A stretch of 64,000 bases of DNA. Source: Zhengitettix transpicula (lineage: Eukaryota; Arthropoda; Insecta; Orthoptera; Tetrigidae). Positions 31,700 to 42,112 of this stretch are shown here, one piece after another; positions within the stretch are counted from its first letter, which is position 1, and each line of letters begins with the position of its first letter. Where the stretch lies: the NCBI GenBank assembly GCA_037074705.1, contig CM073594.1:80291009-80355008 (forward strand). The letters are read 5' to 3'. Both the position numbers and the translations under genes were made by a program. The notes under the pieces were generated by a model. The model ran no database searches. It worked only from the letters and a program-made list of their open reading frames with translations, and was not told the origin of the DNA.

Positions 31700-32355
31700 C
31701 CTCAAACTAATGCGCCTCTGCAGCTTTCACTACCTATTAAAAACTATTCCACATTAGAGAAATGCGACATATTAATCAAAAGAAAGCGCCAAGTTATGAT
31801 CTAATAACAGGAAAGATCCTAAGAAATCTATTCAACTCCATCTTACTTTTTAAATATTGGCATGCACGACTAAAATTTGCACAGGTAATACTAATACTAT
31901 AACCTGGTAAACCCGCCGAAGAAGTCTCATCATATCGCCCAATCCGTTTACTGTCACAAATTTCTAAATTATTGGAGAAACTTTTACTAAAAAGATTAAA
32001 TGAAACTGATTCACTAGAGAAATGGATCCCGAATCGCTAATTTGGATTCAGAAAGTACCACTCCACATTTCAACAATGCCATCAAGTAGTTAATATAACC
32101 TCCACGACCTTTGAAAACAAAGCTTATTGTTCATCAGTTATTATAGATATACAGCAGGCTTTTGACAAGGTCTGCCATGATGGGCTCCTACTCAAGATAA
32201 AGTCATCCCTGTCAAGTTAAATTTACCTACTTATGATGTCATACTTGTCCGACAGATTCTTCCAATTTAAATATGGTCAATGCAATTCTCTAATCCATCC
32301 AATTACTTCCAGTGTACCCCAGGGAAGTGTGCTGGGACCTATACTATAACAGATA
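31700..32355 (+). pseudogene. Jockey-clade LINE ORF2, reverse transcriptase N-terminal half
   Basis: Translation with frameshifts gives landmarks of the Jockey reverse transcriptase. These are KAPSYDLITGKIL, then PGKPAEEVSSYRPIRLLS, then GFRKYHSTFQQ, then the active-site segment IDIQQAFDKV, then SSVPQGSVLGPIL. The conserved Gln-Ala-Phe-Asp first catalytic Asp is present. Several stops and at least two frameshifts make it inactive. The frame is broken at TA (32354-32355) by a mariner and resumes in register at 34306 with IYTADIP. So this and the 34306-35155 segment are one element. Confidence 0.88.
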
Positions 32356-32878
32356 CCACTGTGATCAAAAAGTAAGGTGAAATTGTCATTTAAAACTCCC
32401 GGGTATTACGAAGGCAGGTAATTTTTTTCCTGGGTTGGTAGGACTGTGTCTATAATATTTGCCAAGCGTCTGTTTGTTAAAAAGTTAAATTATCTCCGAG
32501 TTACACGTGTTTTTGTAAACAACCAAAAGTGAATTTTTCGATTTTTAGCAATGGGTGATTTTGTTAAGCAAAGAACATGCATCATGTTTTGTTTGCGGAA
32601 CGAATATTCTTGTGGGGACACGTTGAAAATGTTGCGGAATGCCTTTGGTGATGAAACTATCGCACCAAAAAAAACGTTTATAAGTGGTACAACGAATTCA
32701 AAAATGGCCGAGAACGCGTTGAAGACAAATCGCGTTCTGGACGACCATCAACGTCTACCGACGAGGGCCACGTCCAAACGCGTCTCAAACGCGTCAAGTC
32801 TCGATTGGTACCAAAATCGCTCAATTTTTTCGAAAAAAGCATCGCGTTGATGTTTGTGAAATTTTGCTGTCTGACTAT

Positions 32879-33628
32879 TAGGACTGTGGTGAGCTTACGG
32901 TTAAATTAACTATTTGTTGGGCGCCACCTGCAAGAATTGTTCTTGCAGGAAAGGGAAATACAATATTTAGTTATAAAAAAAAACAATAATTCATTTTCTC
33001 AGAATTTATACAAAATGAAAAGCTCTCCAGCCTGCCAGGGATGCATGTAACCCCCCTTCTTTCTCAAGATTAACCGTGGTTTTTCTCGTGGCAAACCGAC
33101 GCGATACCCGGAAGCATGGAACCCGACTTACCAGGTCTGCAGCTCGGACAGGGTCGACTCCCGTTGGCGGCTATCTGTCTCATCAGCATTCACAGAAGAT
33201 GACCGGAGACCCACGTGCAGAACCAAAATCTTTCAGGATCAAATCTGCCTGACCACTCTCACCGACGGTCCAAATTCATCTCCCCTACCACTCTCATCAA
33301 CGGTCCACATTCATCTCTTCTACCACTCTCCTGTTCGCAGACTTCTTTCTCTGCCTCCTCAAAACCCTCTCTCCTGGTTGGTCCTTGTGCACACGTGACC
33401 CTCTTCCATCTATTTTAGGGCCATAGCCTTCCGGTCATCTACCCCTTCCTTGGCCGACCCTGGCCTTGCTTGCGGAACTTGCGGATTTTCCAACCCACCC
33501 CGCCATTGTCTTGTGTCTGCTGCTCGACCCCGGCAAGCCACATTCCCATGCTTCCAGGCAGTAATTAACAGTTATAAAAAAATATTTTGTACAAATCGAT
33601 AACGATAACGAAAAGCGCACCATAGGAC
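32879..33628 (+). mobile_element. Solo LTR (family U) inside mariner copy 1
   Basis: The LTR spans 32885-33622 (738 bp), starts TGTGGTGAGCTTACGG and ends AAAAGCGCACCA. The exact 6-bp duplication TAGGAC is at 32879-32884 and 33623-33628. The related mariner at 56-57 kb reads straight through this point, which confirms the insertion. Inside are the hairpin CCACCTGCAAGAATTGTTC/TTGCAGG (32929) and a GC-rich block at 33065-33150 resembling 47740-47830. No coding region, so it is a solo LTR. Confidence 0.85.
33253..33333 (+). repeat. 35-bp tandem repeat in solo LTR U
   Basis: Two full copies and part of a third of CCACTCTCAYCRACGGTCCA followed by MATTCATCTC and a pyrimidine run. Confidence 0.85.
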
Positions 33629-34305
33629 CACTTGAAATGCATCATTACTGGAGACGAAATTTGGATTTACGCATACGACCCTGAAACTACCGACCAATCC
33701 AGCAAATATCGTGCAAAACGTTAAACAAGACCGAAAAGACCACGGCAAAGTCTATCGAAAATCAAGGTCATGTTGTCAGTTTTCTTTGATTATCGTGGTG
33801 TGGTGCATTATGAATTCCTTCCGCCGGGCCAAACTGTCAACAAAGAATATTATTTGAGCGTTATTCGTCGTTTGCGTGAAGCTATTCGTCTGAAACGGCC
33901 GGAATTATGGGCGAACAACTCTTGGTTTCTTCATCACGATAATGCACCAAGTCATACTGCATTGGTTCTTCGCGACTTTTATGCCAAAAACTCGACTCAT
34001 ATCGTTCCACAACCACCGTATTCGCCTGACTTCTGCGACTTCTGACTATTGAGAAAACTTAAAAGGCCAATGCGGGGACGCCGTTTTGACACGATTGAGG
34101 AGATGAATACCGAATCGAAGAAGGTTTTGAAGGCTATACCGGGGAAAATACTATTCCGACTGTTTCGAGGACTGGAAAAAGCGTTGGAAAAAGTGCGTTT
34201 TATTGGATGGGGATTACTTTGAAAGGGGTGAAATTGATTTGGAAGAATAAATAAACAATTTATATTGTATAAATAAATTCACCTTACTTTTTGTTCACAG
34301 TGGTA

Positions 34306-35155
34306 TATACAGCCGACATCCCCACAACAGCTAACACATATATTGGCACTTTTGCTAACGACACCGTCCTCCTATCTCAACATACCGACCCACACATGGC
34401 CTCCAGAAACCTTCGAACCCATTTATCCCTCCTTGAAGCATGGCTCAATAAATGTCGGATCAAAGTCAATGAAGCGAAAAGTACACAAGTCAACTTTACA
34501 CTAAACCGTTGAGAACGTCCATCAGTGTCCCTAAACAATATAGAAATCCCACAATCAAACGAAGTTCGCTATCTGGGACTTCATTTTGACAAAAAAACTA
34601 ACGTGGAAAAAACATATATTAAAAAAGAAGGATGGAATCCGACCTGCGACTGAGAAAAATATACTGGACACTGGAGAGAATATCGTGTTTCTCGCTTCAA
34701 AACAAAATCTTACTCTACAAAGCTATAATAAAACCATAATGGCATTGAGTTATGGGGCTGCTCTTGCAAATCCTACGTCAACATCATCAAACGATTTAAC
34801 CTAAAACACTCAGAATGCTTGTAAATGCACCTTGGTACGTCAGCAATCGAACATTACATACGGACCTGGGAATGCCAACCGTTCAAGAAGAATGCACTAA
34901 CCACTTCCTGCGTCTCCAACTACACCCAAACGAACTAGCGTCCACCCTGCAACATGACCATCCCTACAGAAGACTCCAGAACAAGAAATGGCCGAATGAC
35001 CTGAAAGCAGTATAAGTTCACAATCCGGATAACGTCATTGGATGGGTATCCGCTCATATTATTGTGTCATCACATTAACTCATGGAACTTGTATTATATA
35101 ATTCTGATTGTTCGTTTCTAATAAAGAAAATATCAAACTAAAATAAAGAAAATAA
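34306..35155 (+). pseudogene. Jockey-clade LINE ORF2, C-terminal half and 3' end
   Basis: This continues the element interrupted by mariner copy 1. Landmarks are IYTADIPTTANTYIGTFAND, in which the reverse transcriptase catalytic box FADD reads FAND, then EVRYLGLHFDKK, then a frameshifted stretch, then MLVNAPWYVSNRTLHTDLG at 34815. The frame ends at a stop near 35015. The following 140 bp contain AATAAAG strings and an A-rich end, as expected for a LINE 3' UTR. Together with 31700-32355 this was a Jockey element related to, but distinct from, the copy at 3642-4219. Confidence 0.87.
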
Positions 35156-35449
35156 TATACACCATGACGCAATCAACATCCTTGGCGGCTATACGGGATC
35201 TACGTAAAATAACATTATTTTTAATAGTGTATATTTTGGCATGGGGAAATCATATCATTAAGTTTACCAGTGCCAAGCAGTTTAAAGTGGATTTCAAACT
35301 GGCTCATGCTCGCTATTTTTTTGTGTTTGAAACCTTTTTTTTAACAAAATAATATAATCACTTCCACATACGTAGTAAATTAGCGACGCAATGTTTATAA
35401 ATTATCTTCCTTCGAATTCCTGCCATTTGAATCCTTATTTATTCTCCGA
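35156..35449. other. No recognisable feature
   Basis: Short AT-rich stretch with a 62-codon frame (35164-35352) that has no known domain. Confidence 0.45.
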
Positions 35450-35690
35450 GACAGAGGCTTGGTTTGGTTTGTTCCATTTGGTCGCTTCCGATTGCCATGC
35501 GCCGACGCTGATCGGAGACTCACATTGTTATTCGACTCGGCCGACAGAGCGAAGCTGCGCTACAATAATAGCGACTGCAGTTGAATGAACTCAATCCCCC
35601 GGTAATCGGGGATTTGAACTCGGGACCGCAGCAATGTCAACAGCGAGGCCATTAGGTGTTAGCCACATCTCTGCGCCTCGGATTCTGAAG
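35450..35690 (-). mobile_element. tRNA-related SINE (minus)
   Basis: On the minus strand, GGCGCAGAGATGTGGCTAAC (box A-like, about 35678) is followed ~50 bp later by CGAGTTCAAATCCCCG (box B-like, about 35610-35625). This is the split RNA polymerase III promoter of tRNA-derived SINEs. No cloverleaf can be completed, so it is not a tRNA gene. The 3' end is unclear. Confidence 0.55.
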
Positions 35691-36390
35691 CCCGTCGGCT
35701 GGATGTCCTGACCAACAGCGTAAATAACACTAAGCAGATTCCCTAACTTGATTACTGTTATTAGCTCACATGGGAATTATTGTATCGATACACAATACGA
35801 CCCTGAGTGTGCAAACGTTTTGTCCTCATATCGTATGCAACAGAAACTGTAAAGGATTCCAATATCATTTTACTGCAATTGTAACCTGTAACTTCGTGAA
35901 TTTGTTTTCGACATTATAAACAATCACACTCCTGTAAATTAATAACTGCATCATTTTATACGAAGTAATTTTTTGTACATCAAAGGGTCGCTGCATAAAT
36001 CAAAAGTAAAGTAAGAGACTTGATTAAAAGTAAACATTATCGATGTAGGTTTAGGAAATGAACATGCATTTAAACGAAGGTAGAAAAAATGGATAACGTA
36101 CGTTAATACGGAATTTCTGTTTCATTCATACATTTACAATCAGTTAGAGCTGTAATATCTTACTCGAGATATTCGTAGTTTAACAGATTCAATGCAGGTC
36201 ACTGTTGGGCAGACGGACAAGGATTAAAATGTATAAATAAAACTTTTTTCCTATTGTATTCAAATAATTTTAACTTTATTAGTGCTTCCTAGAATTTTAA
36301 TTTGTTCCAAAGTCTATCAAATTAGAGTATTTACACGCATTAAAGAATTAAAGATAAATTATTTCCTTTTAATTACTACAATATATATAC
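35691..36390. other. No gene; possible LTR-K terminus
   Basis: 36366-36380 reads CCTTTTAATTACTACA before ATATATATA, which matches an LTR-K end. I do not see the rest of an LTR with confidence. The remainder is AT-rich. Confidence 0.35.
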
Positions 36391-37161
36391 TAGCTGGGTG
36401 CCCGACGTTGTCAGTGTACTTACTTATGTAAAGGTGAAAAAGTATTTAATTCTATATTAATCGTTAGTCAAGAAGTTATTTAACATAAATCTAACTGTTA
36501 ATAGTTCCGTATATACTTTCGACTATAGTTTCATTAATTGAATTGCTATAAAATACATTGAGTTCATTGTATCAATCTCAACAAAAATAAATCTGAATTT
36601 CTTTACGAATAGAATACTTAAATATACTCCTTGAGTATTGCAGGATACAATTGACCCTCAGTCTTCAGACATTATTATTAAGAAGAAATTGGTAGCTAGA
36701 TTCAGAATGCAAACAAATATTCGCCATATTGGTGTCACTAATATGGCGAGGAAATTAACTTACATTTTCCGCAAGGATCGTAAAGTATTTCGTATTGTTT
36801 TTTATTATCATTCGATGGTGTATTACTGGATAACATTATACTTTTTATTCAATCAAAATATATCTGCTATGTTTCATTCCTGAAAAAGGAGATATTTCAT
36901 ACGTTCGTCACATAGTAACGTCTCTCCCGCGTGACGTCATGGTCTCTTGGCGCGCAGTAAATTAATACAAAATGATCACATTTTTCAATTATAATTCCTT
37001 CCACCTATATGCTAAGGGTTTCTTACCCCCCACAGAGCCGTTTCTTGTGTTTTGAAGAATATCTTTACCAATTTTAGTTGCAATCTGTCCACGTGTTAAA
37101 ATCTGTATAGAAATTAACGTAAATACAAACATACATACAAATATACATCATTTTTATTATA

Positions 37162-37168
<7 letters not shown>
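36391..37168 (+). mobile_element. Family W element, copy 1
   Basis: It starts CTAGCTGGGTGCCCGACG, the terminus shared with family Y. The body differs from Y: AAAGTATTTAATTCTATATT (36446), a hairpin CGCCATATT/AATATGGCG (36722), ATTAACTTACATTTTCCGCA, CGCGTGACGTCATGGTCTC (36929), TCTGTCCACGTG, and an ACATACATACAAATATACAT tail. An 81-codon frame (36638-36883) has a partial counterpart in the minus-strand copy at 46.4 kb, but this may be nucleotide similarity only. The tail runs into a TA tract holding LTR-K copy 9. Confidence 0.7.

Positions 37169-37192
<24 letters not shown>
37169..37192. repeat. (TA)n tract
   Basis: Target of LTR-K copy 9; ATAT continues on the far side at 38241. Confidence 0.9.
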
Positions 37193-37195
<3 letters not shown>

Positions 37196-38240
37196 AGTAA
37201 TTAAAAGGAAATATAATTAACTTATAAACAAAAATTTTAGACTTGTATTGTTGGTGGCGTACGAGTTGTGTACCAGAATATGGAGCGATAATGAATGCTT
37301 GCTGGGGTTGTCGAGGTACATTTTGCGGGACACGCAGAGCTCCAAAGTGTTTTTGGGAGGCAGCAGAAAAAGACAGAAATTCAGAAAGTGTGTGATAGGA
37401 GACGGTAGAGAAAATACAGAAATTCAAAAAGTGTGTATTTTGGAGGCAATGCTGTATATGGTCTAACAACTATAATATTCAGAACGATCTACGATCTGGA
37501 GTCTATGAACTACAACGATACTATTTCGACTGTTATTCGCAGTCTAGCCTACATTTACAAGTTAGACATTTCTTCAATTATTGGGAACCAGGATATTGCA
37601 TGCAGCAAATAAACAAACTTTGTGAATGGTAGTATGATATTGATGGAGAGAAATTCGAAGCAAGTGTTGTGAGTAAACTTGGCAAGTGTTACCTATTAAA
37701 TTCAGTGTATAATGGCCTGTCTTTAAATTGTTAATAATAACCGTGTGTTTGTGTGTCTGTACGAGCCCATTTCTTCGCACAACAAATTTTAAGGTAAAAC
37801 TGAACAACCTTTGATCTGTAAACCCGCCAGTAAATTATATCTTATCGTCAGATTTCCGATTTCATATTTTAAATTGTACTGATTGTTTAAATTAATGCTT
37901 TAATAACTTTGTAAATTAATTTTTTTAACATAAATATTCTTTATTGAAGGCGCGATGGTAGGCCCTGAGATCTAGCCGTGGTATATTGTCAAGTTTTAAT
38001 ATGTAATATAATTTCAATAATTTGTTTTTATTAATTAATCTATTTGTAAGCTCAAAAATATTGATTTTTAATTAAAATCCAATCATTAAATTTTAACTTG
38101 TTGATCATTTAAAAGCAATTACTACAAATTGGCGTTTCAACGTGGCGCTTTAAATTAGTTATTTATATCGAATACTACAAAATAGTCACCTCAACGTATG
38201 ATTTTGTTTTTATTTAAATTGTTTAAAAGAGAATACTACA
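37193..38240 (+). mobile_element. LTR-K solo LTR, copy 9, exact 4-bp TSD
   Basis: The best reference copy (1048 bp). It starts TGTAGTAATTAAAAGG, ends GAGAATACTACA, and has ATAT on both sides. Order of parts: GTTGGTGGCGTACGAG, two copies of a segment with ACAGAAATTCARAAAGTGTG (37374 and 37418), ATCGTCAGATTTCCG (37848), GGCCCTGAGATCTAG (37959), then TACTACAAATTGGCGTTTCA (38122) and TACTACAAAATAGTCACCTC (38173), then the terminal TACTACA. The last three show that the LTR end with attached PBS-like sequence is repeated inside the LTR itself. Confidence 0.8.
38119..38240 (+). promoter_or_regulatory. Repeated LTR-end plus PBS-like units
   Basis: Two units of about 52-60 bp, each starting with TACTACA (the LTR terminus) followed by a diverged tRNA-Lys primer-site sequence (TGGCGTTTCAACGTGGCGC at 38130; TAGTCACCTCAACGTATGA at 38183). 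The real LTR terminus comes after them. Confidence 0.65.
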
Positions 38241-38247
38241 ATATATA

Positions 38248-38910
38248 TAAAACTGCGTCGCCTACGTTGCCCGGATTGCTATAATCAATATCAGCATTAT
38301 CCATAACCCCGGATTTGACTTCAATCTCAGTGGTTTTTGAACTATTTTTATGTATAACCCATCGACCCCCTAACCCTAAGAGTGCTTCCCTCCTATGCAG
38401 AAAGGGGTTGGAATTAACATCAGTAGAAATACAATCAGTCTCTTTGATCTCGAAAGATATTTATTCGACGCAAATATCAGGCGTTTAACATGTTTTAAAA
38501 TTTCCACCTCCCCGCCCTGGTGGTTAAACGAAAAATTGAATGTCAAAATTAATATCAGCGACATCCATACAACGGATTTGACTCCAACTCGGTTGTATTC
38601 GCGTTATTTTTTTGTCAGGCCACTCCATCCCCACGTCAAAGGGGTGCCGAAAGGGGTTGAAATTGTACACAGGAAACATTGGTAGTAGCATTATGAGCAT
38701 GTTTGAAAATTCCTACCCCTGTCCACCCCCACCTGTGACGTGTCTTTCACAAACAGAGTTTGTTTCCTGGTCGCAAGGAACAAAAGTACGAAATTTTGTG
38801 AAATTTGCTCAACGCGTGTAGTTTTGAATGCGCATCATACACATACACGCATACAACCATATACAAAAACATTCATTTTTATTGGAAGATTAAATTACAA
38901 TATTTTGGAT
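38248..38910 (+). mobile_element. Family Y element (short, both ends)
   Basis: It starts with a diverged terminus, ACTGCGTCGCCTACGTTGCC, then about two monomers (CATTATCCATAACCCCGG at 38295; GACATCCATACAACGG at 38560). It ends with CGAAATTTTGTGAAATTTGC, an ACACATACACGCATACA tail and TTCATTTTTATT. It is directly downstream of LTR-K copy 9, sharing the ATATATATA flank. Confidence 0.65.
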
Positions 38911-40070
38911 ATTATTAATTAAATTAATTTACGGGTTTCTTACAGACATTATTTTACATATCTTAATAAATGTGTAAAAAAAGTTTGTTAATTTATTTAA
39001 TTTATCTTGTTATTAAAAACAGATGTAAAGTAAAAAATAATGTAGGATATAATTTTTAAATCCTAGATCCTAATTGTAACCCCAAAAATGTATTTAGCCA
39101 CATATTTTTCCATTTTAAAAATTATTAACTTTTTAATTGATAATATATTCTTCCCTGTTGAGGTTCCTAGTTCATTACATCATTTACCAACTTTTCTTTG
39201 TGTACATTTTAGTAATTCGTATAAATTTCTCAGAGGAAAATATTTTTGTGCACTTGTAGTTACACAAATTGAGCGCCACATCATTGGTGCAACACGCAAC
39301 ACAAGTTAGTTTATGTGAATATGATTGGTTATGGTTGAAAATAACTCCTCCCATTACAAGGCGTCTAACTATAAGTTCCACTTGGAGAAAATGTGGAGCA
39401 ACAGCACGATCATTCATTAAACATTTAATTTTATTTTACGACCGGGACATACAGACCACCCTTCTCTTAACTTTTACGGATGAGTATTTAGACGTATAAC
39501 TTATCCTGAACAAGAAAAAAAAAAGTTTCCTTCCACCATTGTTATCAAAACAGTTTTTTTCACTACCAAGTCGCAGTAACAAAGGTTGGTGTTAGCGATT
39601 TTCTAACAATTTAACTCTCAACGCGTCTCTTGTTGATGTTTTAAAGCAACAATATTTTTTACAGGTTAATATGGTTAAGAAAAATAATATTTTCCTGTAA
39701 AATAAGTTGTAACTGAAACAAAGAAATTTAAATATATTTGATGTGTTTAAGTAAAATCTCAGAAGCTTCTCGTGTAGCTAAAACCGACAGGATTATCTTT
39801 ATGAAAATGAAATCATGAATAATCTGAATAATCAAGTGACATTTCACGAATATATATTACTACGTAAAGTCGCTTTTAATTAAATTGTTAAAAATAATTC
39901 ATAACTCTCAGGCAAGAAGTATTTGTTCATACAACATTTACATATACGTTTATCGAAATTCCGACGTTGATAAATCCGATGTGCAAAATTTTTGACACTA
40001 GTTGTTAAATAATGTTGTAGGTAACCTAAACATAAAATCTAATGCAATTCATCTTAATTGTCAAAAATTA
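38911..40070. other. No recognisable gene
   Basis: AT-rich. Overlapping short frames at 39088-39499 show no domain. Confidence 0.5.
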
Positions 40071-40072
40071 TA

Positions 40073-40262
40073 GGCCGAACGCCTATCGTATAGGGTTCAG
40101 CGTGGCTGCCTCGCATTACAAGAGGTCCCGGGTTTGAATGCCGGCGAGGGTATGGGTGTAGTATGCGTTGTTCCATACTGAGATAGCCCATATATAATGC
40201 AACTCCGTACCTAATACGTCACTAATGGCTTCCGATGTTGATGCGACTGTAAATAAATAAAT
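40073..40262 (+). mobile_element. tRNA-derived SINE
   Basis: GGGTTCAGCGTGGCTGCC (box A region) is followed by CCCGGGTTTGAATGCCGG (box B-like, 40127-40144) at a tRNA-like spacing. A unique body follows, ending GCGACTGTAAATAAATAAAT. It is not a functional tRNA because the arms do not close. About 190 bp, a normal SINE size. Confidence 0.65.
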
Positions 40263-40756
40263 TTTAAGAAACTATATAACTAACATTATTTAAATAGCAG
40301 AAGTATAATGTCACGGAACAGTTTCTCGACAAATATTCAGAACAACGATTTAAAAACTGTAATTCTTGATTTTGTTTCGATGTACTTCAATTGAAACATA
40401 AACTAAATATTTCCTCAGTAAAAATTTAACCAACACATATGAGGTTGACACAGCGTGCAAGTATGGTAAGAATCGGTTAAGTTGATATTTCAATTGTTGG
40501 CATATCGAAAATTAACTACTTACGAAATCGCCAGGAAAATTATGTTTAAAGACAAATTTAGCATTTTAGAAGATGTACATGTGTTGAACATTGAATTACA
40601 AACTTTAAGAAAAGTAACATAATCATGACATGCCTCGTTATAGGAGTTATTTTCTCTCAGTCGCAGTCGAACTCGGTAGTACGTAAACTCACGTTGTAGT
40701 GTCAACTTGCGTGAAAGAAGATAAGGAAACCTGCGAGAGGATTTTCTCGCCATTAG
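40263..40756. other. No recognisable gene
   Basis: A 77-codon minus frame (40520-40753) has no known domain. Confidence 0.45.
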
Positions 40757-41286
40757 TTTGAGCCTGCGAGGAATTATCTCTCGCAGGCAGAACCTTTTAG
40801 GAGAGATACGAAGGGGCTACCTTTGGGTATGCCTTTTCCTCTCCGTTTTTGAACTAAGGATCCCACAAACCGAGGCACCTCGGCCTGTTTTGAGAGGTGT
40901 ATGTTCCGGGGTCACAGACCTTGGGCATACGGTAAGAGTTGTCCGCAATTCTTATTCGAATAGTCGGCCAGCTGCCTCCTAAACCGCTCAAGGCACGGCG
41001 AGGGGAAAGCTACGACACTCCACACCTAACCTTTCTCCTGCCATGGGAAGGGCGTTGGACAAGTACCAAATGCCCAACCTACCTGATGCAGGTTTTGGTA
41101 TAGTTTTCCCTGTATCAGTTTTACACGAATTGCCGGGTAGGATCCTTAAACTATACCCCGGTTAACCCTTGGCTACCTTCCCCTACCCTTCCGCATCCCT
41201 CCTTTCAAATCAATTCCTATGCTATTAAAGGGGAGTTGCCACCATGTGGATTACCCTCATGTAGCCTGTTACCCTAAAAAAAAGGA
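40757..41286 (+). mobile_element. Family Z retroelement, copy 2
   Basis: It starts with the hairpin AGCCTGCGAGG...CTCGCAGGC, continues with AGAACCTTTTAGGAG and GGCCTGTTTTGAGAGGTG, and ends GTAGCCTGTTACCC with an A tail. About 530 bp. Copy 3 follows directly after the A tail. Confidence 0.75.
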
Positions 41287-41521
41287 TTCTCTCGGCCAGA
41301 AAGCTGTCTGCGAGGGCAATTCTCTCGCAGGCAGAACCTTGTAGGAGAGACAGGAAGGAGCTACCTTTGGGGATGCCTTTTCCTCTCTCTGTTTTTGTAC
41401 TAAGGTTCTTACAAGCCGTGGTACCTCGGCCTGTTTTGAGAGGTGTATTTTCCGGGGTCACAGACCTTGGGAATACGGTAAGGTTGGATTACCCTCATGT
41501 AGCCTGTTACCCAAAAAAAAA
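41287..41521 (+). mobile_element. Family Z retroelement, copy 3 (internally deleted)
   Basis: It has the family's start and A-tailed end, but sequence after GGGAATACGGTAAGG (about 41485) jumps directly to TGGATTACCCTCATG, omitting ~300 bp present in copy 2. It is head-to-tail with copy 2. Confidence 0.75.
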
Positions 41522-42110
41522 TTCCGTGATGTCTGTAATAAATCCCGCCAAGTGCGAGACACGTGCTGTCCCAGTCGTGGAATTTTCTGAGTCCTATTAT
41601 GTAATGATATTTTAGGATTATTTAATTATAATTGCAAATTTTTATGTGGCGGGATGCGTATAAGACGACATCGGATGAAGCCTAGCTGTCCAGCGGACAC
41701 TGTCTTACCTGATCTAAAATTGTAGGTAGTGTCTTTTTAAGTTTTGCCTCTACCGTGTAAATGCAAGGCGACAGAAAATACTGACTACGTTTTAGCATTT
41801 GGCGGCCATTTCTTAATTACTATTGGATCACCACTTTGGGTTAAATATATTGAAGGAATTTCCCCTCCTCGGAGAGCTCTAGGAAATCGGCATTCGCTCT
41901 TCGACTCTCGACAACGACGTTTGTCTCTTGGTCTTTTCTCTTTATCTTCATTAAAACTTATCTTTATACTTCAAGTGTTGTGTTCCACATAAATTTCCAG
42001 TCTCTGAGCCCGAGTGCCAAGGCATTCACGAACCCTAATTGTTTCCTATTTCCTATTCTGAATTCTCCGTTTCTCTTTTAGTCCTCCTATAACTATCCCA
42101 GCTAATACGG
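41522..42110. other. Unassigned, moderately GC-rich stretch
   Basis: 41645-42030 contains TGTGGCGGGATGCGTATAAG and a pyrimidine-rich right part. It could be another solo LTR, but I found neither a clear end nor a target duplication. An 82-codon frame (41744-41992) has no domain. Confidence 0.3.
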
Positions 42111-42112
42111 GG

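Larger units (their letters stand above)
32356..34303 (+). mobile_element. mariner copy 1, inserted in Jockey at TA
   Basis: It has terminal inverted repeats beginning CCACTGTGAYCAAAAAGTAA, with the TA target duplicated (32354-32355 and 34304-34305). After removing an internal solo LTR (32885-33622) the element is about 1.2 kb, normal for mariner. The transposase is broken. It starts near MGDFVKQRTCIMFCLRNE (32551), loses frame within the helix-turn-helix region, and later shows ITGDEIWIYAYD (33643) and HHDNAPSH (33933). The third site, YSPDF, is followed by a small deletion. The first motif is usually GDETW, so one residue is changed here. Several stops are present. Confidence 0.92.

Noticed and set aside
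37074..37469. 131-codon minus frame
   Set aside because: It runs across the end of W copy 1, a TA tract (giving an Ile-Tyr run) and into LTR-K copy 9.
40095..40150. Functional tRNA gene
   Set aside because: Box A and box B-like sequences are present but no cloverleaf forms, and a SINE body follows.
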